A stretch of DNA of 64,000 nt from Chryseosolibacter histidinae (GTDB lineage Bacteria; Bacteroidota; Bacteroidia; Cytophagales; Cyclobacteriaceae): positions 62,001-126,000 of the forward strand of contig NZ_JAHESF010000004.1 of NCBI RefSeq assembly GCF_018598225.1, given 5' to 3'. A program made the translations under genes and the position numbers. A model generated the notes under the pieces. The model was not told the origin of the DNA. It saw only the letters and a program-made list of their open reading frames with translations, and made no database searches. Shown here one piece after another: positions 35,663-44,448 of the stretch. How positions within the stretch are numbered: position 1 is the stretch's first letter; each line of letters opens with the position of its first letter.

Positions 35663-36142
35663 ATGAAATCGTTATTCACACAACACAAGACCGACCTCAC
35701 CCTGCTCATCATCCGGATCATGCTGGGTGTGGTCATTTTCCCGCACGGTGCCCAAAAGCTTCTGGGCTGGTTCGGGGGCTTCGGCTTCGAAGGTACCATG
35801 CATTATTTTACAGATACAGTAGGCGTACCGTATGTTATCGGGCTGCTGGTCATACTGGGCGAAAGCCTCGGCGCGCTGGCATTGGCCCTGGGATTGTTCG
35901 GCAGGTTCATGGGTGCAGGCATGTTCATCATCATGCTGGGCGCGATGTACTTCGACCACGCACAAAATGGATTTTTTATGAACTGGTTCGGCAACCGCAC
36001 CGGTGGCGAAGGTTTTGAATTCGACCTGCTCACCTTCGGCCTCAGCCTCGCCATCATCATCAACGGAAGCGGAGCGTTTTCGATAGACCGTTTTTTGTTC
36101 AAATCACAGCCTGTCCCGGCACCAGGGTTGACATCCTTTTAA
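35663..36142 (+). CDS. DoxX-family membrane protein
   Basis: The ATG at 35663 (MKSLFTQHKTD) is chosen over the frame from 35582. The 159-residue product has four hydrophobic helices and the DoxX signature GVVIFPHGAQKLLGWFGG. DoxX proteins are associated with redox and thiosulfate metabolism, but the activity of this branch is unknown. The last five residues (GLTSF) and the stop codon lie within a perfect 31-base palindrome shared with the convergent yigZ gene. Confidence 0.9.
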   Translation: MKSLFTQHKTDLTLLIIRIMLGVVIFPHGAQKLLGWFGGFGFEGTMHYFTDTVGVPYVIGLLVILGESLGALALALGLFGRFMGAGMFIIMLGAMYFDHAQNGFFMNWFGNRTGGEGFEFDLLTFGLSLAIIINGSGAFSIDRFLFKSQPVPAPGLTSF

Positions 36143-36155
36143 AGGATGTCAACCC
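36125..36155. terminator. 31-base perfect palindrome containing two convergent stop codons
   Basis: GGGTTGACATCCTTT (36125-36139), a central T, then AAAGGATGTCAACCC (36141-36155) form a perfect 15-bp inverted repeat. The DoxX stop (36140-36142) and the YigZ stop (36149-36151) are both inside it. A bidirectional terminator function is likely from position and symmetry. Confidence 0.85.
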
Positions 36156-36760
36156 TCGGTGGAAATATCATGCCCGGTTGCCTTAAGTAACGCGATCTTT
36201 TCATGAAGAAGCGTTTCATGCCTGAGCTTGTACGCCGCAGCAAGGGAGCAGCGCTGCTCAAATTTTTGACCCCGGATCTGCAGCTCGAGCTCTTTCACCA
36301 GGCGCATGACTTCTGGGGTCGAGGTATAATCATACGTAATGACAATATCTTTCAGTACCTCTTGCTCGATCACAACCGCTTTGCTGAGCGCATCTTCCGC
36401 GGCCGTTTTGTAAGCGCTGATCAACCCGCCGACCCCCAGCTTGGTACCACCGAAATACCGCACCACGATCACCAGCACATTGGTGAGCTCTTTTGACCGG
36501 ATCTGTCCGAGAATGGGATCACCCGCCGAGTGATTGGGCTCGCCATCGTCAAAAGCACGGAATTTTTTCCGGTCCGCCCCCAGCACATAGGCAAAGCAAT
36601 GATGGCGGGCATCGAAGTATTCTTTTTTAAGAAGCTCCAGGTGATTCTTTATATCCGGCTCTGATTCAGCAGGATAGGCAAACGCCAGGAATTTGCTGCC
36701 CTTTTCCTTATAGATACCGGTAGTCGGCGACTGTATGGTACGATAAGAAAAGATGGCCAT
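36149..36760 (-). CDS. yigZ: YigZ/IMPACT-family protein
   Basis: The 203 residues match the UPF0029/IMPACT family: KGSKFLAFAYPAESE, DARHHCFAYVLG, DDGEPNHSAGDPIL, and RYFGGTKLGVGGLISAY. The C-terminal half is an alpha/beta domain similar to elongation factor domains. Family members may regulate translation, and some have nucleic acid binding, but this one's role is not established. It is convergent with DoxX, with only six bases between the two stop codons. Confidence 0.92.
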   Translation of the reverse strand: MAIFSYRTIQSPTTGIYKEKGSKFLAFAYPAESEPDIKNHLELLKKEYFDARHHCFAYVLGADRKKFRAFDDGEPNHSAGDPILGQIRSKELTNVLVIVVRYFGGTKLGVGGLISAYKTAAEDALSKAVVIEQEVLKDIVITYDYTSTPEVMRLVKELELQIRGQKFEQRCSLAAAYKLRHETLLHEKIALLKATGHDISTEG

Positions 36761-36876
36761 GGTAACGCGCGTGCTGGATTTTGCGTCTCAAAGAACGGAA
36801 TATCGTACTGTCTACGCAACCTTTTGGGAATAGTCCAAGTCTCTATGGTATCTACGCTTATCAAAACAGCACCATT

Positions 36877-37695
36877 ATGAAAAAACTGATCTTTCCTGCC
36901 TTGTTCGGGATATTGCTGAGCACCTCCTTCGCATTTGCTCAGACGCGGGTAACGCGAAACGTTGATAGTTTTACAAAGATCTCATTCCGCCATCCGGGCA
37001 AGCTGTACCTGAGGCAGGGCAGTCCCCAGAAAGTGGAGCTCGAAGGAAATAAGGAAGTACTCAGTAAAATTGAAACGGATGTCGATGGTAACAAGCTTGT
37101 GATCGGCAAAGAAGGCAAGTGGTTCGACTGGAAGTGGAGTGAAAGCGACAAGATCACGGTTTATATCACTGTTCCCAACATCGACGGCTTGAGCGTCAGC
37201 GGCTCCGGCGACCTCATCGGCGAAACCAAAATAACAACCAACAATCTTGACCTGAACGTCAGCGGCGCAGGGTCATTGAAGCTTGACATCGACGCAACCG
37301 GCAGTGTCGATGCTGACGTGTCTGGTTCGGGTGACATAGACCTGAAGGGAAAATGCAGGGACTTTGACAGTGATGTGAGCGGTTCCGGTAACGTAGCGCT
37401 GAATATTACAGTTGCTGACGAAGCCCAGTTTGGCCTATCAGGCTCCGGCAAGATCTCCGCCAGTGGTTCGGCGCAAAGTGTAAGAGCGTCTATCAGCGGT
37501 TCCGGCAAAGTGCTGGCGGCCGACCTCGAAACCAACCGTTGTGAAGTGCGCATCTCAGGCTCCGGCGATGTTGAGATAAACGTGAAGAATGAGCTTGACG
37601 CTGTGATCTCCGGCAGCGGAAGCGTTTCATACAGGGGCAGCCCGAATAAGGTAAACAGTCACTCTTCGGGAAGCGGGAAGGTGAGGAAGATGTAG
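36877..37695 (+). CDS. GIN-domain (DUF2807) exported protein
   Basis: The ATG at 36877 gives a 272-residue product with a signal peptide (MKKLIFPALFGILLSTSFAFAQ). The mature part is a right-handed beta-helix-like GIN domain. A VSGSG/ISGSG motif recurs about every 20 residues at least eight times. DUF2807 proteins are periplasmic or outer-membrane-associated and common in Bacteroidota, with unknown ligands. It stands alone, convergent with the GHMP kinase gene. Confidence 0.9.
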   Translation: MKKLIFPALFGILLSTSFAFAQTRVTRNVDSFTKISFRHPGKLYLRQGSPQKVELEGNKEVLSKIETDVDGNKLVIGKEGKWFDWKWSESDKITVYITVPNIDGLSVSGSGDLIGETKITTNNLDLNVSGAGSLKLDIDATGSVDADVSGSGDIDLKGKCRDFDSDVSGSGNVALNITVADEAQFGLSGSGKISASGSAQSVRASISGSGKVLAADLETNRCEVRISGSGDVEINVKNELDAVISGSGSVSYRGSPNKVNSHSSGSGKVRKM

Positions 37696-37704
37696 TTGGT
37701 TAGA

Positions 37705-37737
37705 AGTTTAAAGTTTAAGGTTTAAAGTTTAAAGTTA
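37705..37737. repeat. single-arm GTTTAAA word array
   Basis: AGTTTAAAGTTTAAGG and TTTAAAGTTTAAAGTTA follow each other directly after the GIN-domain stop codon. The same words form the arrays at 21.7 and 22.4 kb, but here no complementary arm is seen before the next gene. A different word family begins 27 bases further on. Confidence 0.75.
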
Positions 37738-37764
37738 GGCTGTCGAAAAGGGCAGTTCTTGTTT

Positions 37765-37921
37765 GTTGCCAGTTGCCGGTTTCCGGATGGCCAGTTGGGG
37801 TGGTGCACGTCTTCACGTGAGGGACTTCGATTCAGGGACTTCGATTCACTGGAGTAGGATTTCACAGGAAATTCTCACACCGAACGAACCGGCAACAGGT
37901 AACCGGCAACTGGCAACCAGT
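37765..37921. repeat. GGTTGCC word-iterated inverted repeat with 16-bp arms
   Basis: GTTGCCAGTTGCCGGT (37765-37780) pairs perfectly with ACCGGCAACTGGCAAC (37902-37917). Both arms continue with related words. The right arm ends five bases before the GHMP kinase stop codon. The same word family occurs between lacI and tgt at 10.3 kb. Confidence 0.88.
37821..37848. repeat. 14-bp tandem duplication
   Basis: GGGACTTCGATTCA occurs twice in direct succession (37821-37834 and 37835-37848) within the loop between the arms of the GGTTGCC inverted repeat. The copies are identical. Confidence 0.9.
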
Positions 37922-37925
37922 CCCG

Positions 37926-39221
37926 TCACTCAAACAGCACCAAATCTGTCTCATACTTCTCACAGAGGTGTTGGTGAACCCTCTTCACCGCGCGTTTTCC
38001 TTCTTCGCCAATGGCCAGCGCGCACACTGTTCCGCCGCTGCCGCCTCCGGTGATCTTCGCGCCGGCAATGCCATCGGCCGGGTGCGACCTCATCAGGTTC
38101 ACGATCTCATCCGTGCGCTCCGAGCCCAGCCCGCAGCGTGAATAGCTTTCGTGTGATCCATACATCAGGGCCCCCATCTCCTGTAAATAGCTCAACCTGG
38201 CAGTGCCATCAAGATGGTGCACTTCTTTGAGCAGCTGCATGAACTTGTGCACACGCGCATTTTCATATATGGGGTGCAGGGTAGACTGCCGTATAGCGTA
38301 GACGGTATTTGTATTCACCTTCGTTACACGGTCTGTTGTTACGCCGTAACGCGAAAGGAACGCATCACCTTTCATCCTCTCTGGCAGCAGCGCAGCAAAC
38401 TTGTTTTCGAATTCCGGAACTGAGATATTGCAAAGGTATCCCTGAAAAGGCAGGTCCGAGGGATTGGTCTTTTCGATGGTGGCGTGGTCTAAACCCAACG
38501 ATTGAAGGATGATCGAATAGCCCATAAAGGCACCGCAACGCACATCGCTATACGAAGCGCCGCCAACGGAGTGCCTGACGCCGCTGTCGATGCCGATGAA
38601 ATAAACATCTTCAGGTACGGCAACAGGTTCAGCGATCTTGTCGGGCTGGCAGATGATGGGTAATAGTTTTCCCGGCGCACCAAACGCTGATGCGAGCTGG
38701 TCCATCAATCCGCAAGGGGCGCCGACCACATGGTTCTCCACCTGCTGTGCCAGTCGGGGAAGCTCTGTTCCTGCAAAAGAAAGTCGGAAAGCCTGGGCCA
38801 GCGCCTTCATGCTTGAGACCTCCAGCGACGCCGAAGACGAAACACCTTTTCCCAACGGTACATCCGAGTGGATGTAGAAATCCGCGCCCCTGAAGTCGAT
38901 ACCCTTCTCCTGTTGAAGCACCAGCGCGCAACCTACGATGTAGGCGATCCACGACTGCTTCAGCTTTTCGCGCGCATACGTGTAGCTCACCTGTTGGCCA
39001 TCGAGCAGCTCCCGGTAATCGAGTGATGCCGACAACTTTTCGCCAACACTTGTTTCACTGTGAATATTGCAGATAAAATCATCACGCAGCGCAAGCTTCA
39101 CCGAAGTCTGCTGCCGGATGGGCATCTGAAGTACCAGTGAGCCCGAATAATCTGCAATTCCACCCATCACATCGAGGCGGCCGGGAGCCCACGCTTCAGC
39201 CGAGATCGCATTAGCCTTCAT
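37926..39221 (-). CDS. GHMP sugar kinase, L-arabinokinase/galactokinase-like
   Basis: The 431-residue protein is a GHMP kinase. Its motifs (APGRLDVMGGIADYSGSLV, PLGKGVSSSASLEV, ENHVVGAPCGLMDQ, GIDSGVRHSVGGASYS, HPIYENARV, KITGGGSGGTVC) resemble, from memory, the kinase domain of plant L-arabinokinase ARA1 more than bacterial GalK, which has a GRTNLIGEHTDY motif. It should make a sugar 1-phosphate. It is the last gene of a three-gene operon with galT and a phosphatase, overlapping the latter by four bases (ATGA). Galactose or L-arabinose is the likely substrate, which is inference. Confidence 0.85.
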   Translation of the reverse strand: MKANAISAEAWAPGRLDVMGGIADYSGSLVLQMPIRQQTSVKLALRDDFICNIHSETSVGEKLSASLDYRELLDGQQVSYTYAREKLKQSWIAYIVGCALVLQQEKGIDFRGADFYIHSDVPLGKGVSSSASLEVSSMKALAQAFRLSFAGTELPRLAQQVENHVVGAPCGLMDQLASAFGAPGKLLPIICQPDKIAEPVAVPEDVYFIGIDSGVRHSVGGASYSDVRCGAFMGYSIILQSLGLDHATIEKTNPSDLPFQGYLCNISVPEFENKFAALLPERMKGDAFLSRYGVTTDRVTKVNTNTVYAIRQSTLHPIYENARVHKFMQLLKEVHHLDGTARLSYLQEMGALMYGSHESYSRCGLGSERTDEIVNLMRSHPADGIAGAKITGGGSGGTVCALAIGEEGKRAVKRVHQHLCEKYETDLVLFE

Positions 39222-40234
39222 CTGATCAGGTCGTATTTTTTAAGCAATGTCATCAATATCGGTTTAACTTCCCGTTCGATCTCCCGGTTGGCATATCCTA
39301 TCCAGTTGATCTCCGAGTTGAGATCCATCGGGGCCTGCAACGCATCGCCATGACCATTGGTGATGATCATGCCGGCTTCTGTTCCGATCAGGTGCGCACA
39401 TACATCATAAGGATGGCAAACGTGGCCCGCTTCCTTGCCCTGACTTTTCAGATGCGCGTATAACAAACCGCGTACATCGGCTACAAAACGATCGTGCCCC
39501 ATCAGCATCTCGTACAGCTGTCCGCCGCTGGAGATATACTGATCTTCAAAAACCAAAGCTTTGCCTCCGGGATTGGAGGGTACCAGGGTTTGAATGAGCT
39601 CGTCCTCGATCCTGGATAATATGTCCCTTCCGGGAGGAAAGAACCGCGCCAGCTGTGCGAACCCGCCGATGATGGTTTTGGCACCCGAAGGTTTGATAGC
39701 TACCGGTGCAGTTTCTCCAGTCAGCAGGTTGTTCGTCTCTCCGAAGCACCCCTTGTTCCGGATGGCCCACAGCGTATCGGACTTGAATTGTTTTGTGGTT
39801 GGCAATTCAACCATCACGGCAGCCTCTATGTCGAGCAGCGATGTCTGATCACCTTTGTTGGGTGCCGCGCCTGCCAGGTAAAAAGCAGCACGTTTGTTAT
39901 ACATGATGCCGCGTGTGCCGTCTATGGGGTCAATGATCAAGCGCAATTTGGCGTTGTGCCGGTCATATTTTTCAGGCAGTACAATACCACCCTCATCTTC
40001 TCCGATACCTTCCGCCAGCAGCACAATGCCTCCCAGCTCATCGGCATATTTTGCGAGCACCGGTACCAGCACTTCTTCCACTTCACGGTCGATGGTATAG
40101 ATCGTATCTTCACTTTTCTCGGCGTGCACGCGGCTGAGCTGCTCCACGGAAGACGACTGAAGCGAGGCATAGACCTTTTCGCGCACTGCGTTGCCAGCCT
40201 CTTTCAGCATGTGTATAACACGTTCGTAGTTCAT
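39218..40234 (-). CDS. inositol-monophosphatase-family phosphatase
   Basis: The ATG at 40234 (MNYERVIHMLKEAG) gives 338 residues; the upstream extension to 40384 overlaps galT and is rejected. The metal-binding motifs of the IMPase superfamily are visible: LAEGIGEDEGG, IIDPIDGTRGIMY and PYDVCAHLIGTEAGMI. Members hydrolyse inositol phosphate, fructose bisphosphate, PAP or sugar 1-phosphates. The position between galT and a sugar kinase, with four-base overlaps on both sides, suggests a sugar 1-phosphate such as galactose 1-phosphate. This is inference from context. Confidence 0.88.
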   Translation of the reverse strand: MNYERVIHMLKEAGNAVREKVYASLQSSSVEQLSRVHAEKSEDTIYTIDREVEEVLVPVLAKYADELGGIVLLAEGIGEDEGGIVLPEKYDRHNAKLRLIIDPIDGTRGIMYNKRAAFYLAGAAPNKGDQTSLLDIEAAVMVELPTTKQFKSDTLWAIRNKGCFGETNNLLTGETAPVAIKPSGAKTIIGGFAQLARFFPPGRDILSRIEDELIQTLVPSNPGGKALVFEDQYISSGGQLYEMLMGHDRFVADVRGLLYAHLKSQGKEAGHVCHPYDVCAHLIGTEAGMIITNGHGDALQAPMDLNSEINWIGYANREIEREVKPILMTLLKKYDLIR

Positions 40235-41274
40235 GATGCAGCTTGATAAGTGCTCAGGTCTACTTTCCGCAGCTCGGCTGCTTTTTCTTCGGGCATGGTG
40301 TCGGCCATAAAATTTCCCGCGCCGATCTCCGGCCCTGCCAAATACTTGATGAGTCCGGGTTGCCTGTAAGGTGGCTGCAACCACAAGTGCATGCGAAACT
40401 GGGGATAATCTCCTTCGTCTATGGGTGCCTGCATGACAGACATCACATAGGGAAAGCTGATGTTGAAGTTCATGTCGAGCCTGCGTACCACCTCATGAAA
40501 AACGGCGGTAAGGTCTTTGATCTCTTCTTTGTTCAGTGTGATCAGGCTTTGATGTGGGGCCTTGGGGAAGATCATCACCTCGTAAGCGTAACGCGCGAAG
40601 AATGGAATAAAGGCAATGGCATTTTTGTTCTCTGCAATGATCCTGACGTCGTCGCGTTTTTCGTTTTCGATGATCTGTGCAAAAATATTTTTTCCGGTTT
40701 CCTGGTAATATGTGTTTGCTACCCTGATCTGTTGTTCAACGAGCTTGAGCGGAAAATCGGTGGCGTAGATCTGGCAATGCGGGTGCGGGTTGCTTACGCC
40801 TACTGCTTCTCCTTTGTTCTCGAAGATGAGCACAGAGCGGATAGCGGGATCGTTCTTCAACGCGGTGGTTTCGCGCTGAAAAGCTTCGAACACCTCCGTC
40901 ACTTTTTCAAGGCTCATCTGCGAAAGCGTAACGTTATGGCGCGGATCATAACATATTACTTTAGCCCGCCCCGTGGCTTTCGCCCTTTTGTACAAGGTAT
41001 CAGCGGGCTGCGTGACCTCCGGGGCGTTCATACCTACTACGGGATGATCGTTGTCGAAGATGAAAACACTTTTATAAGCAGGATTGCTGTGCCCGTGGAT
41101 GCGCTTGTTACCAGGACACAAATAACAGGTAGGATCATACGAGGGGCCGGTCGCGGGTTTGATCAGGTCTGCACCCTGCCACGGACGACTGTTACGGTGT
41201 GCCGAATATACTACCCACTCTTCGCGCAGCGGATGCCAGCGCTTTTCCCACTTGTTCTCAAAACTGTTGCTCAT
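40231..41274 (-). CDS. galT: galactose-1-phosphate uridylyltransferase GalT
   Basis: GalT transfers UMP from UDP-glucose to a hexose 1-phosphate through a uridylyl-histidine intermediate. The 347 residues include the zinc motif CYLCPGN, the active-site NPHPHCQIYAT (HPHxQ) and a normal C-terminus (DYPQFRMHLWLQPPYRQPGLIKYLAG, then GNFMADTMPEEKAAEL). It is first in the galT-phosphatase-kinase operon. No galE or galM is in the window. It follows the prfB-MFS-YhhN run on the same strand after 79 bases. Confidence 0.94.
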   Translation of the reverse strand: MSNSFENKWEKRWHPLREEWVVYSAHRNSRPWQGADLIKPATGPSYDPTCYLCPGNKRIHGHSNPAYKSVFIFDNDHPVVGMNAPEVTQPADTLYKRAKATGRAKVICYDPRHNVTLSQMSLEKVTEVFEAFQRETTALKNDPAIRSVLIFENKGEAVGVSNPHPHCQIYATDFPLKLVEQQIRVANTYYQETGKNIFAQIIENEKRDDVRIIAENKNAIAFIPFFARYAYEVMIFPKAPHQSLITLNKEEIKDLTAVFHEVVRRLDMNFNISFPYVMSVMQAPIDEGDYPQFRMHLWLQPPYRQPGLIKYLAGPEIGAGNFMADTMPEEKAAELRKVDLSTYQAAS

Positions 41275-41353
41275 GCCGGAAGCTTATTTAGAATTACCCC
41301 TTAAGATACGATCATTCCGGTTTTTTCAATATCCTGTAGTGTCGAAAATACAC

Positions 41354-42016
41354 TTATTCGTGTGGATGGTTTAACAAACCGTTTACAATGAGGTATTGTG
41401 CCAGGATATAGGTAGACATGATCAGGAAACCGGCGTGCTGCACGGGTTCCAGGAACTTGTTGACGGCCAGTATGGAATCGGAGATCATGAAGAGCACGGC
41501 GCCGCCAAACACCATCCAGAAGCTTCCAGTGGATGTACGGCCGTGCCTGAACAACGCATTGATCGCCATCAATGACAGTACGGAGGCATAAATGATGACC
41601 GGTAAGCGCAGATCGCCCAACACCGGATAGAGCACCACCACCAGCCCCGTGCCCGCAAGGATGATCGGGAAGGCAAGCCTTACCCGCTGAAGACCGAGCA
41701 GCGCATTCTCCGATTCTTCACGCCGGTGCTGACGGTAGGCGAAAATGTAAAACACATGCGCGGCAAGAAAGGCAACCAGTCCGCCAATGAAATATGCCTC
41801 GTTCATCAGCAGCACGTCTCCGGCCAGCGAAAGCACCATGGCGAGGATCAGTGCCCGTGACCGGTTGATCGGCTCACAGGCCAGCAAGTAATGCAAAAGC
41901 AACGAAATCATGATGAGCGGTTTGCCGATGGTGTACATCCAGGAGATGCCCGTGAATTCAGAAACCAGTACAGCGAGATCGGAGATTATAAACAGGATCA
42001 ATGCAATTTTTTTCAT
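41354..42016 (-). CDS. lysoplasmalogenase-like YhhN membrane protein
   Basis: The 220-residue protein has about eight hydrophobic helices and matches the YhhN/TMEM86 family by SLAGDVLLM in the first half and GAVLFMISDSILAVNKF in the second. Animal relatives cleave the vinyl ether of lysoplasmalogen. Plasmalogens are not usual in Cytophagales, so the bacterial substrate is uncertain. It overlaps the MFS gene by four bases (ATGA), indicating translational coupling. Confidence 0.85.
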   Translation of the reverse strand: MKKIALILFIISDLAVLVSEFTGISWMYTIGKPLIMISLLLHYLLACEPINRSRALILAMVLSLAGDVLLMNEAYFIGGLVAFLAAHVFYIFAYRQHRREESENALLGLQRVRLAFPIILAGTGLVVVLYPVLGDLRLPVIIYASVLSLMAINALFRHGRTSTGSFWMVFGGAVLFMISDSILAVNKFLEPVQHAGFLIMSTYILAQYLIVNGLLNHPHE

Positions 42017-43194
42017 GATGGGATCTTAACCGGAGACCGGGAAAAAGTGAGGTGAAGAAATGCCAGTGCTGCAAGCGAGCTGCATACAGTAAAGGTGACA
42101 AAAAAATTCGATGATTGATTGCCGTAAATAAATCCGGAAATAAAAGCGCCGAGGCCAATGCCCAGCTCCATAAAAATATACAGGGAGGCAATGCCCCTGC
42201 CTTTGAAACGTGCGTTGCTGAGGTCAGTGGCCCAGGCCAGTAATGTAGGAGAAGTGGCGCCGTGTCCAAGGCCGTACAGCGCCATACCCGTAATCAGCTG
42301 AAGAGGTGAGTCGGCAAATGCCATGGTCAGCGTAGCGATGGCGATGATCAGCGAAGAGATCCTGAGCACTGCCCGGCGACCCCACCGGTCAGAGGCTTTC
42401 CCGCCCAATAACCGCACCACGAGCGAAGCAACCGTGAAGTAGGTGAAGAGCAGGCCTTTGTTCTTGATGCCGACGTGCACACTGAAGTCAGGGATCACGG
42501 TAAGCATTGTGCCATAGGAGTAAGCACACAGCACCATGATGAAGCACGGCACGAGCACGCGTGGCTCAAAAAGATCATCCTTGCTGATCTTGAGCAAAGC
42601 GACACTGATGGGATGTTTTTCTTTCAGGGTCTCTTTGATGTTAGCCACTATGATGACAGATAAAATGGCGAAGGCCGAAGAGCAGTAAAACATTGCATTG
42701 ATGCCAAACTGGTTGGCGAGCAACCCCCCGATGGCAGGTCCTCCGGCCATACCCAATGTTCCTGCTGTTCCGAGCAAACCCACAGCTTCCCCGCGTTTGC
42801 TGGCGGGCACAATGTCAGCGAGATAGGCAGTCTGCCCCGTAGGCGTGAAGCCTGTTGAAAAACCGTGAATGAGTCGAAGCAAGAGAAATCCGGCAACAGA
42901 TGTGAGCACCGGATACATGAGGCTGCAGGCGAAGCATACGATGGAGCCTGCCATCATTACCGGTACGCGGCCCAGCCTGTCGGCGATCTTACCGCTGAAC
43001 GGTCGCGATAATAACGCCGTGATGGTGAACAGTGAGATGATGAAACCTTTATACTCCGCTCCGCCAAGGGATGTGAGGTAGGCAGGAAGCTCCGGCACGA
43101 TCATGTTGAAGCTCGCGAAGAACAGCAGCGAGCTCAGACACATCAGCCAGAACGGTTTCGTATAGGTTTTCTCCAGTCTTACCGGGTCGCTCAA
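42013..43194 (-). CDS. MFS transporter
   Basis: The 393-residue protein has twelve membrane helices, the motif A sequence [16 protein letters not shown] and [10 protein letters not shown] in helix 5. The substrate is unknown. The start codon is a TTG at 43194 overlapping the prfB stop (TTGA), which implies reinitiation after release factor 2 synthesis. It overlaps the YhhN gene at its 3' end, so prfB, this gene and YhhN form one coupled unit. Its partner in the cell is not apparent. Confidence 0.88.
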   Translation of the reverse strand: MSDPVRLEKTYTKPFWLMCLSSLLFFASFNMIVPELPAYLTSLGGAEYKGFIISLFTITALLSRPFSGKIADRLGRVPVMMAGSIVCFACSLMYPVLTSVAGFLLLRLIHGFSTGFTPTGQTAYLADIVPASKRGEAVGLLGTAGTLGMAGGPAIGGLLANQFGINAMFYCSSAFAILSVIIVANIKETLKEKHPISVALLKISKDDLFEPRVLVPCFIMVLCAYSYGTMLTVIPDFSVHVGIKNKGLLFTYFTVASLVVRLLGGKASDRWGRRAVLRISSLIIAIATLTMAFADSPLQLITGMALYGLGHGATSPTLLAWATDLSNARFKGRGIASLYIFMELGIGLGAFISGFIYGNQSSNFFVTFTVCSSLAALAFLHLTFSRSPVKIPS

Positions 43195-44289
43195 GCCTGC
43201 TGTGTTTGTTCCTGGGCGCCCAGCAAAAATGCCTTGATGAATTCGTCAAGGTCTCCGTCGAGCACGTTCTGGGCATCGGTGCGTTCCACTGCCGTGCGTG
43301 CATCTTTTACCAGCTTGTAAGGGTGTAGCACGTAGTTTCTGATCTGTGATCCGAAGTCTATTTTCATTTTTCCGGCTTCGATCTTATCGCGTTCGGCATT
43401 GCGCTTTTCCATCTCCACCTGATAGAGCTTCGACTTCAGCATCTGCATGGCCTTCTCACGGTTGGCGTGCTGCGACCGCTCTACCTGGCACACAATGACG
43501 ATACCGGTAGGCTTGTGGGTAAGTTGTACTTTGGTCTCGACCTTGTTCACGTTCTGGCCACCGGCGCCACCTGAACGCGAGGTCTGGATCTCGATGTCTG
43601 CGGGATTGATCTCGATATTGATGGTTTCGTCTACCACGGGATAGACAAACACAGAGGCAAATGATGTATGGCGGCGACCGTTGGAGTCATAGGGAGAGAT
43701 CCTTACCAGGCGGTGCACGCCGATCTCGGCCTTCAATTTTCCATAGGCAAAAGGGCCGTCAATTTCAAGGGTGGCAGATTTGATGCCGGCTACGTCGCCG
43801 GTCTGATAATCCACCTGGGTGACCTTGTACCCGCTCTTTTCGCCCCACATGATGTACATGCGGTTGAGCATGTCGGCCCAATCCTGGCTTTCGGTTCCAC
43901 CGGCACCGGGATTGATCTCCACCATGGCGCTCAGCTGGTCTTCTTCCTTGCTGAGCATCTTTTTGAATTCCAGCTCTTCGATGGCTTTCGCGGCTTTTTC
44001 GTATTCGCGGTCAAGCTCATCCTCATCCACGTCTCCGGCTTCGTGAAATTCATTCAGCACGTCCAGGTCGTCGAGCATTTTGCTCACCTTCTCATAGGCG
44101 TCTGTCCACACTTTTTTGGTGCGGATGTTCTTAAGAATGGTTTCGGCTTGTTTGGGATTGTTCCAGAAATCGGCTTGCTGGGTGATCAGCTCTTCGTCTT
44201 TTACTTCAAGGCTCTTACGGTCGTAGTCAAAGATACCTCCTCAAGGCGCTCACACGAGCCTTCAAGTCTTTCAACTGTTCAGTAGTCAT
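43191..44289 (-). CDS. prfB: peptide chain release factor 2, programmed +1 frameshift
   Basis: RF2 recognises UGA and UAA and releases peptides. Translation starts at ATG 44289 ([20 protein letters not shown]), reaches CTT then the in-frame TGA at 44227-44229, shifts +1 and continues [13 protein letters not shown]. The total is about 365 residues. AGGAGG (44236-44241) lies upstream of the shift site CTTTGAC, as in E. coli. The GGQ motif is in [16 protein letters not shown]. The stop-recognition tripeptide reads SPY ([15 protein letters not shown]) where SPF is usual. The gene overlaps the MFS start by four bases. Confidence 0.95.
44227..44241 (-). promoter_or_regulatory. prfB recoding site (internal SD and CTT-TGA-C)
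   Basis: On the minus strand the sequence reads AGGAGG, TAT, CTT, TGA, C. The internal Shine-Dalgarno-like hexamer sits three bases before the slippery CTT. RF2 shortage lets the ribosome shift +1 at TGA, giving negative feedback. This is the standard RF2 recoding element. Confidence 0.93.
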
Positions 44290-44448
44290 TCTGCTGCTGG
44301 TTTTATAAATATTAGGTGCAAATATACCTTATCTGGGGGAATGACAAAGGATCAAAGACATTTACGACATGCCTTTGTGGTCTTTGCGCTTCTTTCTTCG
44401 CCCGCCGTAGCAATTGCACAGGTGGGGCGGTCTTTGCGTGAACTGCCT

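Noticed and set aside
40243-41304. 353-residue ORF antisense to galT
   Set aside because: GalT on the other strand has all its motifs. The antisense frame is a by-product of codon bias.
44341-44448. CTTTG/CAAAG words upstream of prfB
   Set aside because: The words are too irregular and unpaired to count as a member of the inverted-repeat class.
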